Source of the DNA: Paenibacillus ginsengihumi DSM 21568
GTDB lineage: Bacteria > Bacillota > Bacilli > Paenibacillales > NBRC-103111
Assembly: GCF_000380965.1 (NCBI RefSeq)
Contig: NZ_KB905551.1
Location: 1-64,000 of the forward strand
DNA: 64,000 bases
Reading direction: 5' to 3'
Shown here: in pieces, positions 43,463 to 51,722 of the stretch
How the letters are laid out: the number at the start of each line of letters is the position of its first letter
Position numbering within the stretch: position 1 is the first letter of the stretch
Program-made: the position numbers and the translations under genes
Notes under the pieces: model-generated
The model's database searches: none
Seen by the model: the letters and a program-made list of their open reading frames with translations, nothing else
Told to the model about the DNA's origin: nothing

Positions 43463-45766
43463 GTGCGGATACAATTCGGAAGCGCTTTCACCACGCTCTT
43501 GCTGTCCTATTTAGCCGTTTTCCTGCTCCCTCTCGCCCTCGGCTCCGTGCTGTATACGAAAACGAAAACGATCATGACGGAGCATGCCAGCCGCGCCAAC
43601 TACGCGATGCTGGAACAGCTGCGCGATGTGATGGATGGCAAGCTGCGCAACGTCGAGCGGATGTCCGAGCAGCTCGCCTTCAACTCCCGGCTGCAGTGGC
43701 TGATGAGCAACCCCGACATCGCCGGGACGCCGGAAGCGTACAAATTCGTCGAGTTCATGGCCGATCACTTGGCGCGCTTCCAGAACATGAGCGATCTGGT
43801 GCGCGACTATTACGTCTATATCAAGGAGAACGATACGGTGCTGCTGCCGAAGGCCAAGACGACGGCGGACGTGCTGTACCATCGCTTGTATCGTCCGCTG
43901 CACGTCTCTTTCGGCGACTGGCGCCGCGAATTGACCGCATCCCCGCACTACAAGGATTATGCGCCCGCCAGCTACGAGACGCCGACCGGCACGGTCGATA
44001 CGATCACCTACGTTCAGACGCTGCCTGTGGGCGAACTGAGCGAGATTCGCGGCGCGCTTGTCCTGATGCTCGATATGGGCCACATTCGCAGCATGCTGGA
44101 GAACATCGAAGCGGCTTACGACAGCTCCGTCCTGATCCTCGATCATCAGGACCGGCTCATTGCCGGGGACCGCGAGCTGGCGCTGCCCTGGGACCGCATC
44201 CGCGGCGGCGCGCCGACGCAGGGCATGCCTTACGAGTATGAGGATGAGGGCGAACAGCGAATGCTGACATATACCGTATCGGAGCAGAACGGATGGAAAT
44301 ATATTTTGGTGATGCCCAAGCAGGTGTACTTCGCAAAGGTCCGCACGCTGGAGCAAACGACGCTGTCCCTGCTTCTGATCGGCCTCTTCGGCGGTGCCGC
44401 CGCGATCGGCTTCTGGCTGCACCGCAATTACGCCCCGCTGCGCGATACGGTGCGCGCGCTGCAGCGGGCCAAGCCGGCGGCGGAAGCGCGGACGGCCAAC
44501 GAATACGAGTTTATCCGCGAAACGATCCGGATGACGATGCGCGAAGAACGGGAGCTGCGGACGACGCTGTCCCTCCAGACGCCGGTCATCCAGGCGAACT
44601 TCCTGTCGCGCTTCATCCGCGGACACGTCGATCCTGGCCGGATCACTGACGATTCGCTGCAGTTTATGAATGTTCGCCTGATCTCGGAGCACTTCGCCGT
44701 CGTCCTGATCGACATCGCCGATTTCAGCCGCTTCAGCAGCGATCCTTCGGAACGGCAGCGGACCTTGATCCGCTTTATCGTGTCCAATGTCGGCAGCGAT
44801 CTGCTTCGCGAGCGGCATTGGGGCTATGCGGTCGAGCTGGACCAAAGCCGCGTCGCCCTGCTGGTCAACTTCGACGCAGGACGGCTGCCGGAGGCGCTGC
44901 GCGATCTGGACGAGATCGCTGTACGGCTCAAGCAGGTGATCGAGGGGCGGTTCAAGACGGTGATCGCCATCGCGATCGGCGACGTGCATGAAGGAGCGAG
45001 CGGCGCTTACGAGTCTTACCTCGAGGCGCTCGGCGCCCTGGATTACAAAATGTACCGGGGCCAGGACGCGATTATCCGCTTCGCCGAAATCGCCGACGCG
45101 GACCGCCACTACTACTACCCGATCGAAACGGAAATTCAGCTGATCAATTTCACCAAAAGCGGCGACGTGGAACACGTCGATCAGCTGATCGGCAGCATCT
45201 TTCACGCGCATTTCGAGCAGCGGCGCATCACGCCCGAGCTTGGCCGCAGCCTGTTTCACAACATGGTCAGCACGCTGTGGAAAATCATCAACCCGATGGA
45301 CCCGCTGTACCGCGAGGTGTTCGGCGAGCGGTTCGACCCGATCGGGAGCTTGTCCGCCTGCGCGACGGTGGAGAACATGAAGATCCTCGTCCGCGAATGG
45401 TTCCTGACCTTGTGCAATTACTTGAATGCGAGCCGCAGCCCACACAGCCGGCAGCTGTCTGAGCGCATCGCGCTTTTCATCCGGCAGCACTACGGCGACG
45501 ACCGGCTCAGCCTGACGATGATCGCCGAGCACTTTCAACTGACGCCGCAATATTTGTCAGCGTTCTTCAAGAAGCAGACGGGAATGAATTTGTCCGACTA
45601 CATTGCAAAGTTCCGCATCGAGCAGGCCAAGCGGCTGATGCAGGACAAGACGCTGACGTTCGCGCAGATCGCGAGCAAGGTCGGATACGCCAGCGATATC
45701 GGGTTCATTCGCGTATTCAAGAAATATGAGGGAACGACGCCCGGCAAGTACCGGGAATCGCTGTAG
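43463..45766 (+). CDS. membrane-anchored AraC-type regulator with extracellular Cache-like sensor
   Basis: 767 residues from a GTG at 43463 with GAGAGGCGG upstream; an alternative start at 43388, overlapping the end of the permease operon, adds 25 unusual residues. Order: membrane helix (LLLSYLAVFLLPLALGSVL), an extracellular region of about 240 residues of Cache type, a second helix (LLIGLFGGAAAIGFWL), a cytoplasmic linker, and a C-terminal AraC domain (LTMIAEHFQLTPQYLSAFF; FAQIASKVGYASDIGFIRVF; TTPGKYRES). Such one-component regulators occur beside LplA-type importers and probably sense sugar outside the cell to control importer expression. Confidence 0.9.
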   Translation: MRIQFGSAFTTLLLSYLAVFLLPLALGSVLYTKTKTIMTEHASRANYAMLEQLRDVMDGKLRNVERMSEQLAFNSRLQWLMSNPDIAGTPEAYKFVEFMADHLARFQNMSDLVRDYYVYIKENDTVLLPKAKTTADVLYHRLYRPLHVSFGDWRRELTASPHYKDYAPASYETPTGTVDTITYVQTLPVGELSEIRGALVLMLDMGHIRSMLENIEAAYDSSVLILDHQDRLIAGDRELALPWDRIRGGAPTQGMPYEYEDEGEQRMLTYTVSEQNGWKYILVMPKQVYFAKVRTLEQTTLSLLLIGLFGGAAAIGFWLHRNYAPLRDTVRALQRAKPAAEARTANEYEFIRETIRMTMREERELRTTLSLQTPVIQANFLSRFIRGHVDPGRITDDSLQFMNVRLISEHFAVVLIDIADFSRFSSDPSERQRTLIRFIVSNVGSDLLRERHWGYAVELDQSRVALLVNFDAGRLPEALRDLDEIAVRLKQVIEGRFKTVIAIAIGDVHEGASGAYESYLEALGALDYKMYRGQDAIIRFAEIADADRHYYYPIETEIQLINFTKSGDVEHVDQLIGSIFHAHFEQRRITPELGRSLFHNMVSTLWKIINPMDPLYREVFGERFDPIGSLSACATVENMKILVREWFLTLCNYLNASRSPHSRQLSERIALFIRQHYGDDRLSLTMIAEHFQLTPQYLSAFFKKQTGMNLSDYIAKFRIEQAKRLMQDKTLTFAQIASKVGYASDIGFIRVFKKYEGTTPGKYRESL

Positions 45767-45770
45767 GTAA

Positions 45771-46304
45771 TTACATGTTCCTAAGTTGCATAAAATCGAC
45801 TGTCGTTTCTTTCAAAAATTGAAACCGTTCCTGCTCGATCTCGCGGGCAGGATACTTGAATTCCAGCGATTTCGTGTTTTCCGGTATTTGGTATACGAGC
45901 TTCCCTGTAACCGTTTCTCCGGGTTCAATCTTTGATTTCTCGAAGTTGCCTTCGCTCTTCAATTGGATTTGTGCGTCATAATCCAGGACATAAACATCAA
46001 ATTTTCGGTAAAGGACGTAATCCGTGAGCCGGTATGCTGCCGATTGATCCCCTATGTTCTGAATGGATACGTCAAAAATGGCAAAGACAAACCCCGGCTG
46101 AGCCGACAATCCTTCATATTCCTTGAACAACGAGACCCCCTGAACCGTCGTTGCCAGATCGCCGGTGGGCACAGGCTCGCCCATGGCGTAAAGCTTGGTT
46201 TCCGGATGAATCACGAAATGCTTGTTCACTTCGTAAAGCCGATATCCATAGAGGGCGGCGGCTGCGATGAGGCACCCGGCAATAATCCAAATACGGCTTT
46301 TCAT
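45771..46304 (-). CDS. membrane-anchored small beta-domain protein (DUF4352-like)
   Basis: 177 residues. One N-terminal hydrophobic helix (IWIIAGCLIAAAALYGYRLY, residues 5-24) that looks like an uncleaved anchor, then an extracytoplasmic beta-rich domain with the pattern of DUF4352 / telomeric-repeat-like immunoprotective domains: FVFAIFDVSIQNIGDQSA, then KIEPGETVTGKLVYQIPE. Last gene of a six-gene minus-strand ABC module, 16 bases after a related protein gene, and four bases from the stop of the convergent Cache-AraC gene. Function unknown. The domain assignment is by pattern only. Confidence 0.7.
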   Translation of the reverse strand: MKSRIWIIAGCLIAAAALYGYRLYEVNKHFVIHPETKLYAMGEPVPTGDLATTVQGVSLFKEYEGLSAQPGFVFAIFDVSIQNIGDQSAAYRLTDYVLYRKFDVYVLDYDAQIQLKSEGNFEKSKIEPGETVTGKLVYQIPENTKSLEFKYPAREIEQERFQFLKETTVDFMQLRNM

Positions 46305-46320
46305 TATGCAGTCCCACCCC

Positions 46321-46914
46321 TCATTGCGAAGAATCGATCACGAGAATTCGCTTCTTGGTATCGGCATTGTCTCCTTCAAATTCCTGAATCGGGATTTCAA
46401 GGTACACCTTTTTATCGTTTTTGTTGACACGAAAAGCCAGTGTCGCTGCCCAGTGCTTTCCTGGTTCCAGAGAAATGATTGTTTTCTGTTTTTTATTAGT
46501 TTCAAATAATTCTTGTTTCATAATAAAATTTGTTGCATCTTTCATAAGGTCATAACTTACATTTCCTTCCTCCGGTACCAATGCAAACTGCGCAAGGTTG
46601 AATTCCACAGGTTGAGTCCCTTGATTATTCAACGCAAATGCGACAAGACACCATTGATTGCGATTATTATCATAATCTTGCTCATTGTTAAAACCGTCCA
46701 GCTTTTCGTACAGATCGACCTTGTTCACTGTAACCTGGACGTTTCCGGAAACGATTGGCTCCCCAATCCCTGCCGTTATGGCAGGTTTGGATTTCTCCAA
46801 AGATTGCGCCAGCGTTCCTGCTCTTTGGAGAATGAGCGTGTTCACAAGCCATACCGAGATCCCGAGCAAAGCGACAGCGATAAGCAGCCCGCCAATTTTT
46901 GCGATGCCTTTCAT
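46321..46914 (-). CDS. membrane-anchored small beta-domain protein (DUF4352-like)
   Basis: 197 residues with an N-terminal helix (IGGLLIAVALLGISVWLVN, about 7-25) and an extracytoplasmic domain similar in layout to its neighbour at 45771: GNVQVTVNKVDLYEKLDGF, WCLVAFALNNQGTQPVEF and ISLEPGKHWAATLAFRV. Start codon overlaps the stop of the ABC ATPase gene (ATGA), so translation is coupled to it. The two proteins may be a diverged duplicate pair. A role in shielding or sensing at the membrane together with the transporter is an inference from context. Confidence 0.7.
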   Translation of the reverse strand: MKGIAKIGGLLIAVALLGISVWLVNTLILQRAGTLAQSLEKSKPAITAGIGEPIVSGNVQVTVNKVDLYEKLDGFNNEQDYDNNRNQWCLVAFALNNQGTQPVEFNLAQFALVPEEGNVSYDLMKDATNFIMKQELFETNKKQKTIISLEPGKHWAATLAFRVNKNDKKVYLEIPIQEFEGDNADTKKRILVIDSSQ

Positions 46915-47561
46915 TTTTCGGCGCTCCCTTCCGCAATCGTGCCGTTGCTCATGATGAACTTTTCGTCAACTAACAAATCAAGCTCTTCTTTTAAATGGCT
47001 GGCAATTAAAATCGTCTTCCCCTTATCGCGCAGTTCAAAAAGCAGCTCTTTGACGAGATGAACGCCGTCTTCATCGATCGCGTTGGTCGGCTCGTCCAAC
47101 ACAATAAGGTCCGGATCCTCCATGATCGCCTGGGCAATGCCCAGCCGTTGCTTCATGCCAAGCGAATATTTCCTGTATTTTCTGCGATCTTCAGGGTCCA
47201 GCCCGACCCTGCGAATAGCTTCCCGGATTGCCTGATCATCAATTTTCCCCTTTATCGATGCAAGCAATTGCAAATTTCGGAAACCGGTATAGCCGCCAAG
47301 AAATCCCGGCTGTTCGATAAGCACGCCCAAGCTTGGAGGGAATGAAACGTCCTCTCCAATTTTTTGACCGCCCACCGATATTTCTCCCTCAGTCGGCAGG
47401 ATCAAGCCGCAGATCGCGCGGAAAAGCATCGTTTTGCCGGAACCGTTCCTTCCTTGAAAACCATATATCTTGCCCCGATCAAGCTGCAAATGAATGTTCG
47501 AGAGGACCGCTTGGCCCTTTATTTTTTTGCTAAGATTGCGAATTTCGATATACCCGCTCAT
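46911..47561 (-). CDS. ABC transporter ATP-binding protein (ABC-2 exporter type)
   Basis: 216 residues from the ATG at 47561 (GAGGGCGAC upstream), just 12 bases after the stop of the upstream membrane protein gene. Walker A GRNGSGKTM (Thr replaced by Met at the last position shown), signature YSLGMKQRLGIAQ, Walker B DLIVLDEPTNAID. The YSLGMKQR signature is that of bacitracin/lantibiotic-type exporters and multidrug ABC-2 systems. It is short, without the C-terminal domain of drug-exporter ATPases. It presumably energises the three membrane proteins encoded upstream. Confidence 0.9.
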   Translation of the reverse strand: MSGYIEIRNLSKKIKGQAVLSNIHLQLDRGKIYGFQGRNGSGKTMLFRAICGLILPTEGEISVGGQKIGEDVSFPPSLGVLIEQPGFLGGYTGFRNLQLLASIKGKIDDQAIREAIRRVGLDPEDRRKYRKYSLGMKQRLGIAQAIMEDPDLIVLDEPTNAIDEDGVHLVKELLFELRDKGKTILIASHLKEELDLLVDEKFIMSNGTIAEGSAEK

Positions 47562-47572
47562 GTCGCCCTCGC

Positions 47573-48385
47573 TCACTTTCGGCCCGTCTTTTCGAGAAAG
47601 TCGATTCTGCTTACGGTTATTATACCGATCCCTATCCATAGAAAGATGATGACAGCGTTATAGGTGTAGCTGAAGGCAAAAGTCAACTCGCTTCCTGCAA
47701 ACGCCTCGTAAACCCGCGGATTGGAATGCGCCGTGGGCATCCAACGACTGGGAACATAGAATGCCGCAGCATACAGCATAACGGTCGCCATATAAGCCGG
47801 GATGACTCCTGCTAACAAGCTGACCCAGCTTTGGAACAGAACGATCATCATCGTCGTCGTTGCAAACATACCGAACAAATGAAAGCATAAGTATCCCGCA
47901 TCTACAATTTGCGCCCCAAAAGATACCACGTTCGAAAAGCTATGTACGAACAGACTCATACCAACTAATACCGCAAATGAACCCATATAGTAAATCGCTG
48001 TATGGAAAATCATAGACACTACGGCTGCTAACCACCAATAGCTTCGCTTGCCTGTCCGAACAAGATGAAATACCGGAATCGGCGACAGTTTAAAGCCCCA
48101 GTAATTGGCCGACAAAATCGCGGCCAGCAGCTGGGGAACAAGCCATAGGAAAGCGATTTTTTTAGCGTTTGGATCAAAACCTCCGAATAAAGCCAATACC
48201 CCGCTCCAAACATGATGATCGCTTCCTGTATTCAATCCGCCAACGATTAGAATCAATAGGACTGCCCATATCCCATACACCTTTCGATTGATTCGCCAAA
48301 ATAAGGCGATGTCGCATCGGCAAATTCGATAAAAATCGAGCAAAGCATGCAACCTCGCGATCCTCGTTATTCTTCCGCATTCCAC
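47573..48385 (-). CDS. ABC-2-like membrane protein 3 of the module
   Basis: 270 residues, about six hydrophobic helices. The GTG at 48385 overlaps the upstream gene by 19 bases; a TTG at 48352 with GAGG upstream is an alternative, so the start is uncertain. Sequence is barely similar to the other two membrane proteins of the module; it carries FRLVRTGKRSYWW-like and VSMIFHTAIYYMGSF segments between helices. No family recognised. Probably a permease subunit, from gene order and helix content. Confidence 0.75.
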   Translation of the reverse strand: MECGRITRIARLHALLDFYRICRCDIALFWRINRKVYGIWAVLLILIVGGLNTGSDHHVWSGVLALFGGFDPNAKKIAFLWLVPQLLAAILSANYWGFKLSPIPVFHLVRTGKRSYWWLAAVVSMIFHTAIYYMGSFAVLVGMSLFVHSFSNVVSFGAQIVDAGYLCFHLFGMFATTTMMIVLFQSWVSLLAGVIPAYMATVMLYAAAFYVPSRWMPTAHSNPRVYEAFAGSELTFAFSYTYNAVIIFLWIGIGIITVSRIDFLEKTGRK

Positions 48386-49161
48386 CTATGAAGCGCCAAA
48401 TAATCTCTGCTTTTAACGATATAACCGCCTATCAGATACATGATAAAGCTAAAAACGACCAAATAAATAACGCTGATCAGATAAGTAACCCAATCGAACC
48501 AATACGTTAAAGATAAAAAAGAATAGCGGAATATAATAGACACAAAAGATAAATAAGTATCGCATATCGCAATGAGAACAAGCAAACCAAGGGCCAAAAT
48601 TTTGCTGTTCAGAAGCATGGAAATGACATGAACCGTTATGCCTGCCGCCAAAAAGGTCATCCACCCTGTCAAAATGGCCATGATGACGACAACCGGAACG
48701 GAAAATCGCCAAGACTCGCTCTTCCATACCTCTTCAAGCATCGTATTTTGGACATTGTAGAATACGAATCCGGATTCACGCGTCCATTCATTCGTCCATG
48801 GGATCGTAAGCGCGGCAGCCAATAAACAAACTGCTACCACTGCAACGGCATAGAAGAAGGAATGCTGAACCAATTGAAAGACGATTTTGGCCCAATAATC
48901 TGCCCGGCTGCGAAATCTTGTGATATAGCTGCCGTCTTTCTCCCTTAGGGCAAGACCAAGATTGACGACGGCAAACATAGGCGCAATGATCATGGATAGG
49001 AAAGGTGGCTGAAACATACGGTAAATCGCATCCGTTATTCCTTTGTCGAACGGTTCGATAAGCCTCATCAGGCTTTTATCGCTGAAATAACATAGAACAA
49101 AGATCAAAAAGAAGATGAGCGCATAAGCGCCCGACATCCGCCTCATCTCGTATCGAAACAT
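48367..49161 (-). CDS. ABC-2-like membrane protein 2 of the module
   Basis: 264 residues from the ATG at 49161, one base after the stop of the upstream gene with GAGGCGAC as ribosome site. About six helices. Between helices 2 and 3 it has GSYITRFRSRADYWAKIVFQ, which resembles the coupling segment of ABC-2 permeases (compare RLVTTRVSKGRYLLAK in the next protein). No family assigned with confidence. Confidence 0.78.
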   Translation of the reverse strand: MFRYEMRRMSGAYALIFFLIFVLCYFSDKSLMRLIEPFDKGITDAIYRMFQPPFLSMIIAPMFAVVNLGLALREKDGSYITRFRSRADYWAKIVFQLVQHSFFYAVAVVAVCLLAAALTIPWTNEWTRESGFVFYNVQNTMLEEVWKSESWRFSVPVVVIMAILTGWMTFLAAGITVHVISMLLNSKILALGLLVLIAICDTYLSFVSIIFRYSFLSLTYWFDWVTYLISVIYLVVFSFIMYLIGGYIVKSRDYLALHRWNAEE

Positions 49162-49162
49162 G

Positions 49163-49963
49163 TTAAGTCGCCTCACGTCGATAAGCCCCCGCATACAGCA
49201 TCATGCCGGAAACAACGGCAACACCGGCAAATACGGCCGCAATGACTTTTATATTGACAAACATGGCTGCCTGTCCAGGCGGCAAAAAGTAAAAAGGCGC
49301 GGCATAGAGTTTCTCCGTCCAATCGCATAAAAATAAAATAAACAGATTCAGAACGAAAGGAGCAAGCAACGCCATAAAACGATGGGTTGCCCATGCCGAG
49401 ACCGCTAAAGAAAACACAGCAAACAATCCTGCAAACATAAAGTTAAGTATGGTATACAAAACGATATATCGAAAGGGGGATTCATAGAATAGTTCTCCCC
49501 ACATGCTGTTCGCCCCAACGGTATAAGTACCGTCCGTAAATTGCGGAAATACCAAGGGAAGAAAGCTGGAAACGACGATAAAATTCAGTACGATAATAAA
49601 AGTAAACGACGTGCTGCCTGTTAAAAATACAGCAGCGGTTTTGGCAAGCAAGTAGCGCCCTTTCGATACCCTTGTTGTCACCAGACGCATGTAGTGATCA
49701 TGGAGATCGGTATAATAGCTGTCTGCATAAGGCATAGCGGCAAGAATCGGCATCAGCAAATACAGCGAAACCGAGAAATATTCGTTCGGCCTCATAGGAA
49801 ACCACGCATTAAACGCGGATAGAGGCATCGCGCTGTTCGTTGGAAGATACGGATAAATCCGAAACACGAAATGCAATATCGAGTACACGATCCCGATAAG
49901 AATAACCATCAGAAACCACGGACTAGAAAAAGATCTCTTCAATTCAAAACGCAGTATGTTCAT
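49163..49963 (-). CDS. ABC-2-like membrane protein 1 of the module
   Basis: 266 residues, six helices, first gene of the module. The typical ABC-2 features are an N-terminal amphipathic FELKRSF start, a long extracytoplasmic loop after helix 1 (NAWFPMRPNEYFS) and YMRLVTTRVSKGRYLLAKTA before helix 3. The gene and its five followers are noticeably richer in A and T than the neighbours at 43-45 kb and 51-53 kb, which hints at horizontal transfer. Substrate unknown. Confidence 0.8.
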   Translation of the reverse strand: MNILRFELKRSFSSPWFLMVILIGIVYSILHFVFRIYPYLPTNSAMPLSAFNAWFPMRPNEYFSVSLYLLMPILAAMPYADSYYTDLHDHYMRLVTTRVSKGRYLLAKTAAVFLTGSTSFTFIIVLNFIVVSSFLPLVFPQFTDGTYTVGANSMWGELFYESPFRYIVLYTILNFMFAGLFAVFSLAVSAWATHRFMALLAPFVLNLFILFLCDWTEKLYAAPFYFLPPGQAAMFVNIKVIAAVFAGVAVVSGMMLYAGAYRREAT

Positions 49964-50072
49964 CCAAGCACTCCGCCTAACATCCGTAAGCTACAATATA
50001 GACGCACGCAGCCCGAATTTCGTTCCCGTTCACGGAATGAAAAAATGCTCGCTCCGTCGAGGTTCTTTTTAG

Positions 50073-50121
50073 TGTGCAAACCTGTACTTGCTGCAATCGG
50101 GAATACTCGGCCGGCGGCCCC
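50073..50121. repeat. left shared block of the dispersed composite repeat, copy B
   Basis: TGTGCAAACCTGTACTTGCT and 29 further bases; the partner is 17892-17941. Confidence 0.7.
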
Positions 50122-50219
50122 CGGGCTTCGCGCATTCGCGTTCAGACTTCGCGTTGGCGTTCGAACCTCCGCGTTGGCGTTCACACTTCACGTTGGCGAT
50201 CCCCCTCCCCTTGCGCCCC

Positions 50220-50509
50220 GGCGCATGAGGCGATCCGCTTCCCCTCAGGGCGTACTCCCTCACCGAGCGCAAGAGACAGTTACGCTCCCCTCAGGTCGTA
50301 CTCCCTCCCCAGGCGCATGAGGCGATCCGCTTCCCCCAGGGCGTTTGCCCCTCACCAGGCGTATGAGGCGATCCGCTTCCCCCAGGGCGTTTGCCCCTCA
50401 CCAGGCGCATGAGGCGATCCGCTTCCCCCAGGGCGTTTGCCCCTCACCAGGCGCATGAGGCGATCCGCTTCCCCCAGGGCGTTTGCCCCTCACCAGGCGT
50501 ATGAGGCAA
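50220..50509. repeat. 46-bp tandem repeat, six full units plus a partial one
   Basis: Units start GGCGCATGAGGCGATCCGCT at 50220, 50266 (diverged), 50312, 50358, 50404 and 50450, with a partial unit at 50496; the period is exactly 46 bases. The four from 50312 differ only at single bases (GCGCATG / GCGTATG). There are no unique spacers. The array runs straight into the 194-bp element. Confidence 0.92.
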
Positions 50510-50703
50510 CGAATCCTGCAAAAAATACAACATTTTCTGTATCCTTCGTAGCAAGATGAGGGAAATGTTGCATTTTGTGCAACAATTTGGGCGAGATTGG
50601 CTTCAAATCGAAGAATATCGCTCGAAATGTTGCACTTTCTACAACAATGAGCCGCAAGTGCGGCCTGTTTCCCCGTTTTTGTTGTACAAAATACAACATT
50701 TGC
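50510..50703. repeat. 194-bp dispersed element, copy B
   Basis: Gap-free partner of 18116-18309. The TGTTGTA-CAAAA-TACAACA stem at the right end is identical in both copies. A GCCGC-AAGT-GCGGC stem at 50651-50664 corresponds to a weaker GCCG-TAAAT-CGGG in copy A. Open minus-strand frames through this copy are not kept in copy A. Confidence 0.85.
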
Positions 50704-50760
50704 TAACACCCGTAAGGTGATGTCCGATGACGAAACGAATCGCTCGGCAGAGAGGCGTCT
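50704..50760 (-). repeat. TGACGAAC-hairpin dispersed repeat, partial copy
   Basis: CCGTAAGGTGATGTCCGATG followed by ACGAAACGAATCG matches the 5' part of the minus-strand copy at 51.5 kb. It lies directly after the 194-bp element. Confidence 0.55.
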
Positions 50761-50785
50761 ATTGTACTGAAAGCTAGCGAGTCAA

Positions 50786-50830
50786 GCAGTCCATTCCCGG
50801 CAGCCCGATCCGCCGCTCGCGAACGCCGGC
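50786..50830. repeat. right shared block of the dispersed composite repeat, copy B
   Basis: GCAGTCCATTCCCGGCAGCC and 25 further bases; the partner is 18764-18809. Confidence 0.6.
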
Positions 50831-50839
50831 AGCAACGTT

Positions 50840-50905
50840 AAAAAAACGCCTCAGCGGCTATGCCCCGAACCTGCCTGCTTTCGGGTTGATATCCGCTGGG
50901 CGTTT
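50840..50905 (-). terminator. terminator after ndk
   Basis: On the minus strand AAACGCCCAGCGG and CCGCTGAGGCGTTTTTTT form a stem with one mismatch and a run of seven T. It starts eight bases after the ndk stop. Confidence 0.88.
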
Positions 50906-50913
50906 GATTGGGG

Positions 50914-51369
50914 CTACTGTCCCCGAATCCAAGGCTCCATCGTCATGCTGTAGTCAAGCAATTCCTCCGGCCGGAAGAAGTTCGCAATCTCCCTCTCCGC
51001 GCTCTCCGGCGAATCGGAGCCGTGGATGACGTTGTTGCCCGGATGAAGCGCATAGTCGCCGCGAATCGTGCCCGGCGCGGCGTCCCACGGCTTGGTCTTG
51101 CCCATCATCAGGCGCGAGATAGCGACAACGTCCTCGCCCTGCAGCACGAATGCGAAGACCGGGCCCGACGTAATAAAATCGACCAGCTCCTGGTAAAACG
51201 GCTTTTCTTTATGCTCCCCGTAATGAACTTCCGCCTGCTGCCGCGAAATATGCATCAGCTTGGCGCCGATCACTTGAAACCCCTTCTCCTCAAAGCGCTG
51301 CAGCACTTTGCCGATCAATCCCCGCTGCACTCCGTCCGGCTTGACCATCATGAACGTTCTTTGCATCAT
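50914..51369 (-). CDS. ndk: nucleoside-diphosphate kinase
   Basis: 151 residues from the ATG at 51369, seven bases after GGAGGT; the next codon is also ATG and either may be used. Near-full match to bacterial Ndk: [16 protein letters not shown] at the N-terminus, the substrate segment [20 protein letters not shown] with the phosphorylated catalytic His, and [10 protein letters not shown]. The enzyme transfers the gamma phosphate of ATP to other nucleoside diphosphates. Single gene with its own terminator. Confidence 0.95.
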   Translation of the reverse strand: MMQRTFMMVKPDGVQRGLIGKVLQRFEEKGFQVIGAKLMHISRQQAEVHYGEHKEKPFYQELVDFITSGPVFAFVLQGEDVVAISRLMMGKTKPWDAAPGTIRGDYALHPGNNVIHGSDSPESAEREIANFFRPEELLDYSMTMEPWIRGQ

Positions 51370-51722
51370 TGCCATGACCTCCATCCCGTTGTTTAAAAAC
51401 CGCGTTTCCTTCGGCTTGTCCCCCCTCCTGACGGGAGGCGCCATTCTGACCATTTGATGATTTTGCCAGCAGCCGCAGGCGACGTCCGATGACATAAAGA
51501 TTCGCTCGTCATAGGTGTCCACCTTGAAAATTGGACGGTAGTCGCCGACAAATTTTCAACGGCCGCAGGCGACGACCGATGACGAAATTCTCGTTCGTCA
51601 TCGACGTCTAACTTCTAATTATACCCTTTTTCCCCATAGAATACACGCGCCCGCGCAAACGCTGTCATCGCGGAAATACTCATGATATAATAGCTGAAAT
51701 CGATCACGAGGAGACGTCTAGC
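51370..51722. other. divergent intergenic region, ndk / LTA-synthase-like gene
   Basis: 353 bases. Most of it (51470-51612) is a double copy of the TGACGAAC-hairpin repeat. A TATAAT-like ATGATATAAT lies at about 51683-51692, 31 bases before the sulfatase start, with no clear -35. Confidence 0.5.
51470..51612 (-). repeat. TGACGAAC-hairpin dispersed repeat, double copy
   Basis: Two minus-strand units begin with GCCGCAGGCGACG at 51472 and 51562. Each continues CCGATGAC and ends in CGTCAT. The second contains TGACGAA-ATTCTCG-TTCGTCA, a perfect 7-bp stem. Between them are TTGAAAATT and AATTTTCAA, as in the copies at 32.3 and 35.1 kb. Confidence 0.75.

Larger units (their letters stand above)
49964..50913. 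other. 950-bp gene-free, repeat-rich region
   Basis: Contains the left shared block (50073-50121), short CGCGTTGGCGTTC reiterations (about 50130-50200), the 46-bp tandem array (50220-50509), the second copy of the 194-bp element (50510-50703), a partial TGACGAAC-hairpin repeat (50704-50760), the right shared block (50786-50830) and the ndk terminator. No supportable gene. Confidence 0.7.

Noticed and set aside
45771-49963. ABC module considered as a lantibiotic biosynthesis cluster
   Set aside because: No precursor peptide, LanB/C/M-type enzyme, protease or regulator nearby.
50220-50509. 46-bp array considered as a CRISPR array
   Set aside because: Whole period is conserved, there are no spacers and no cas genes.
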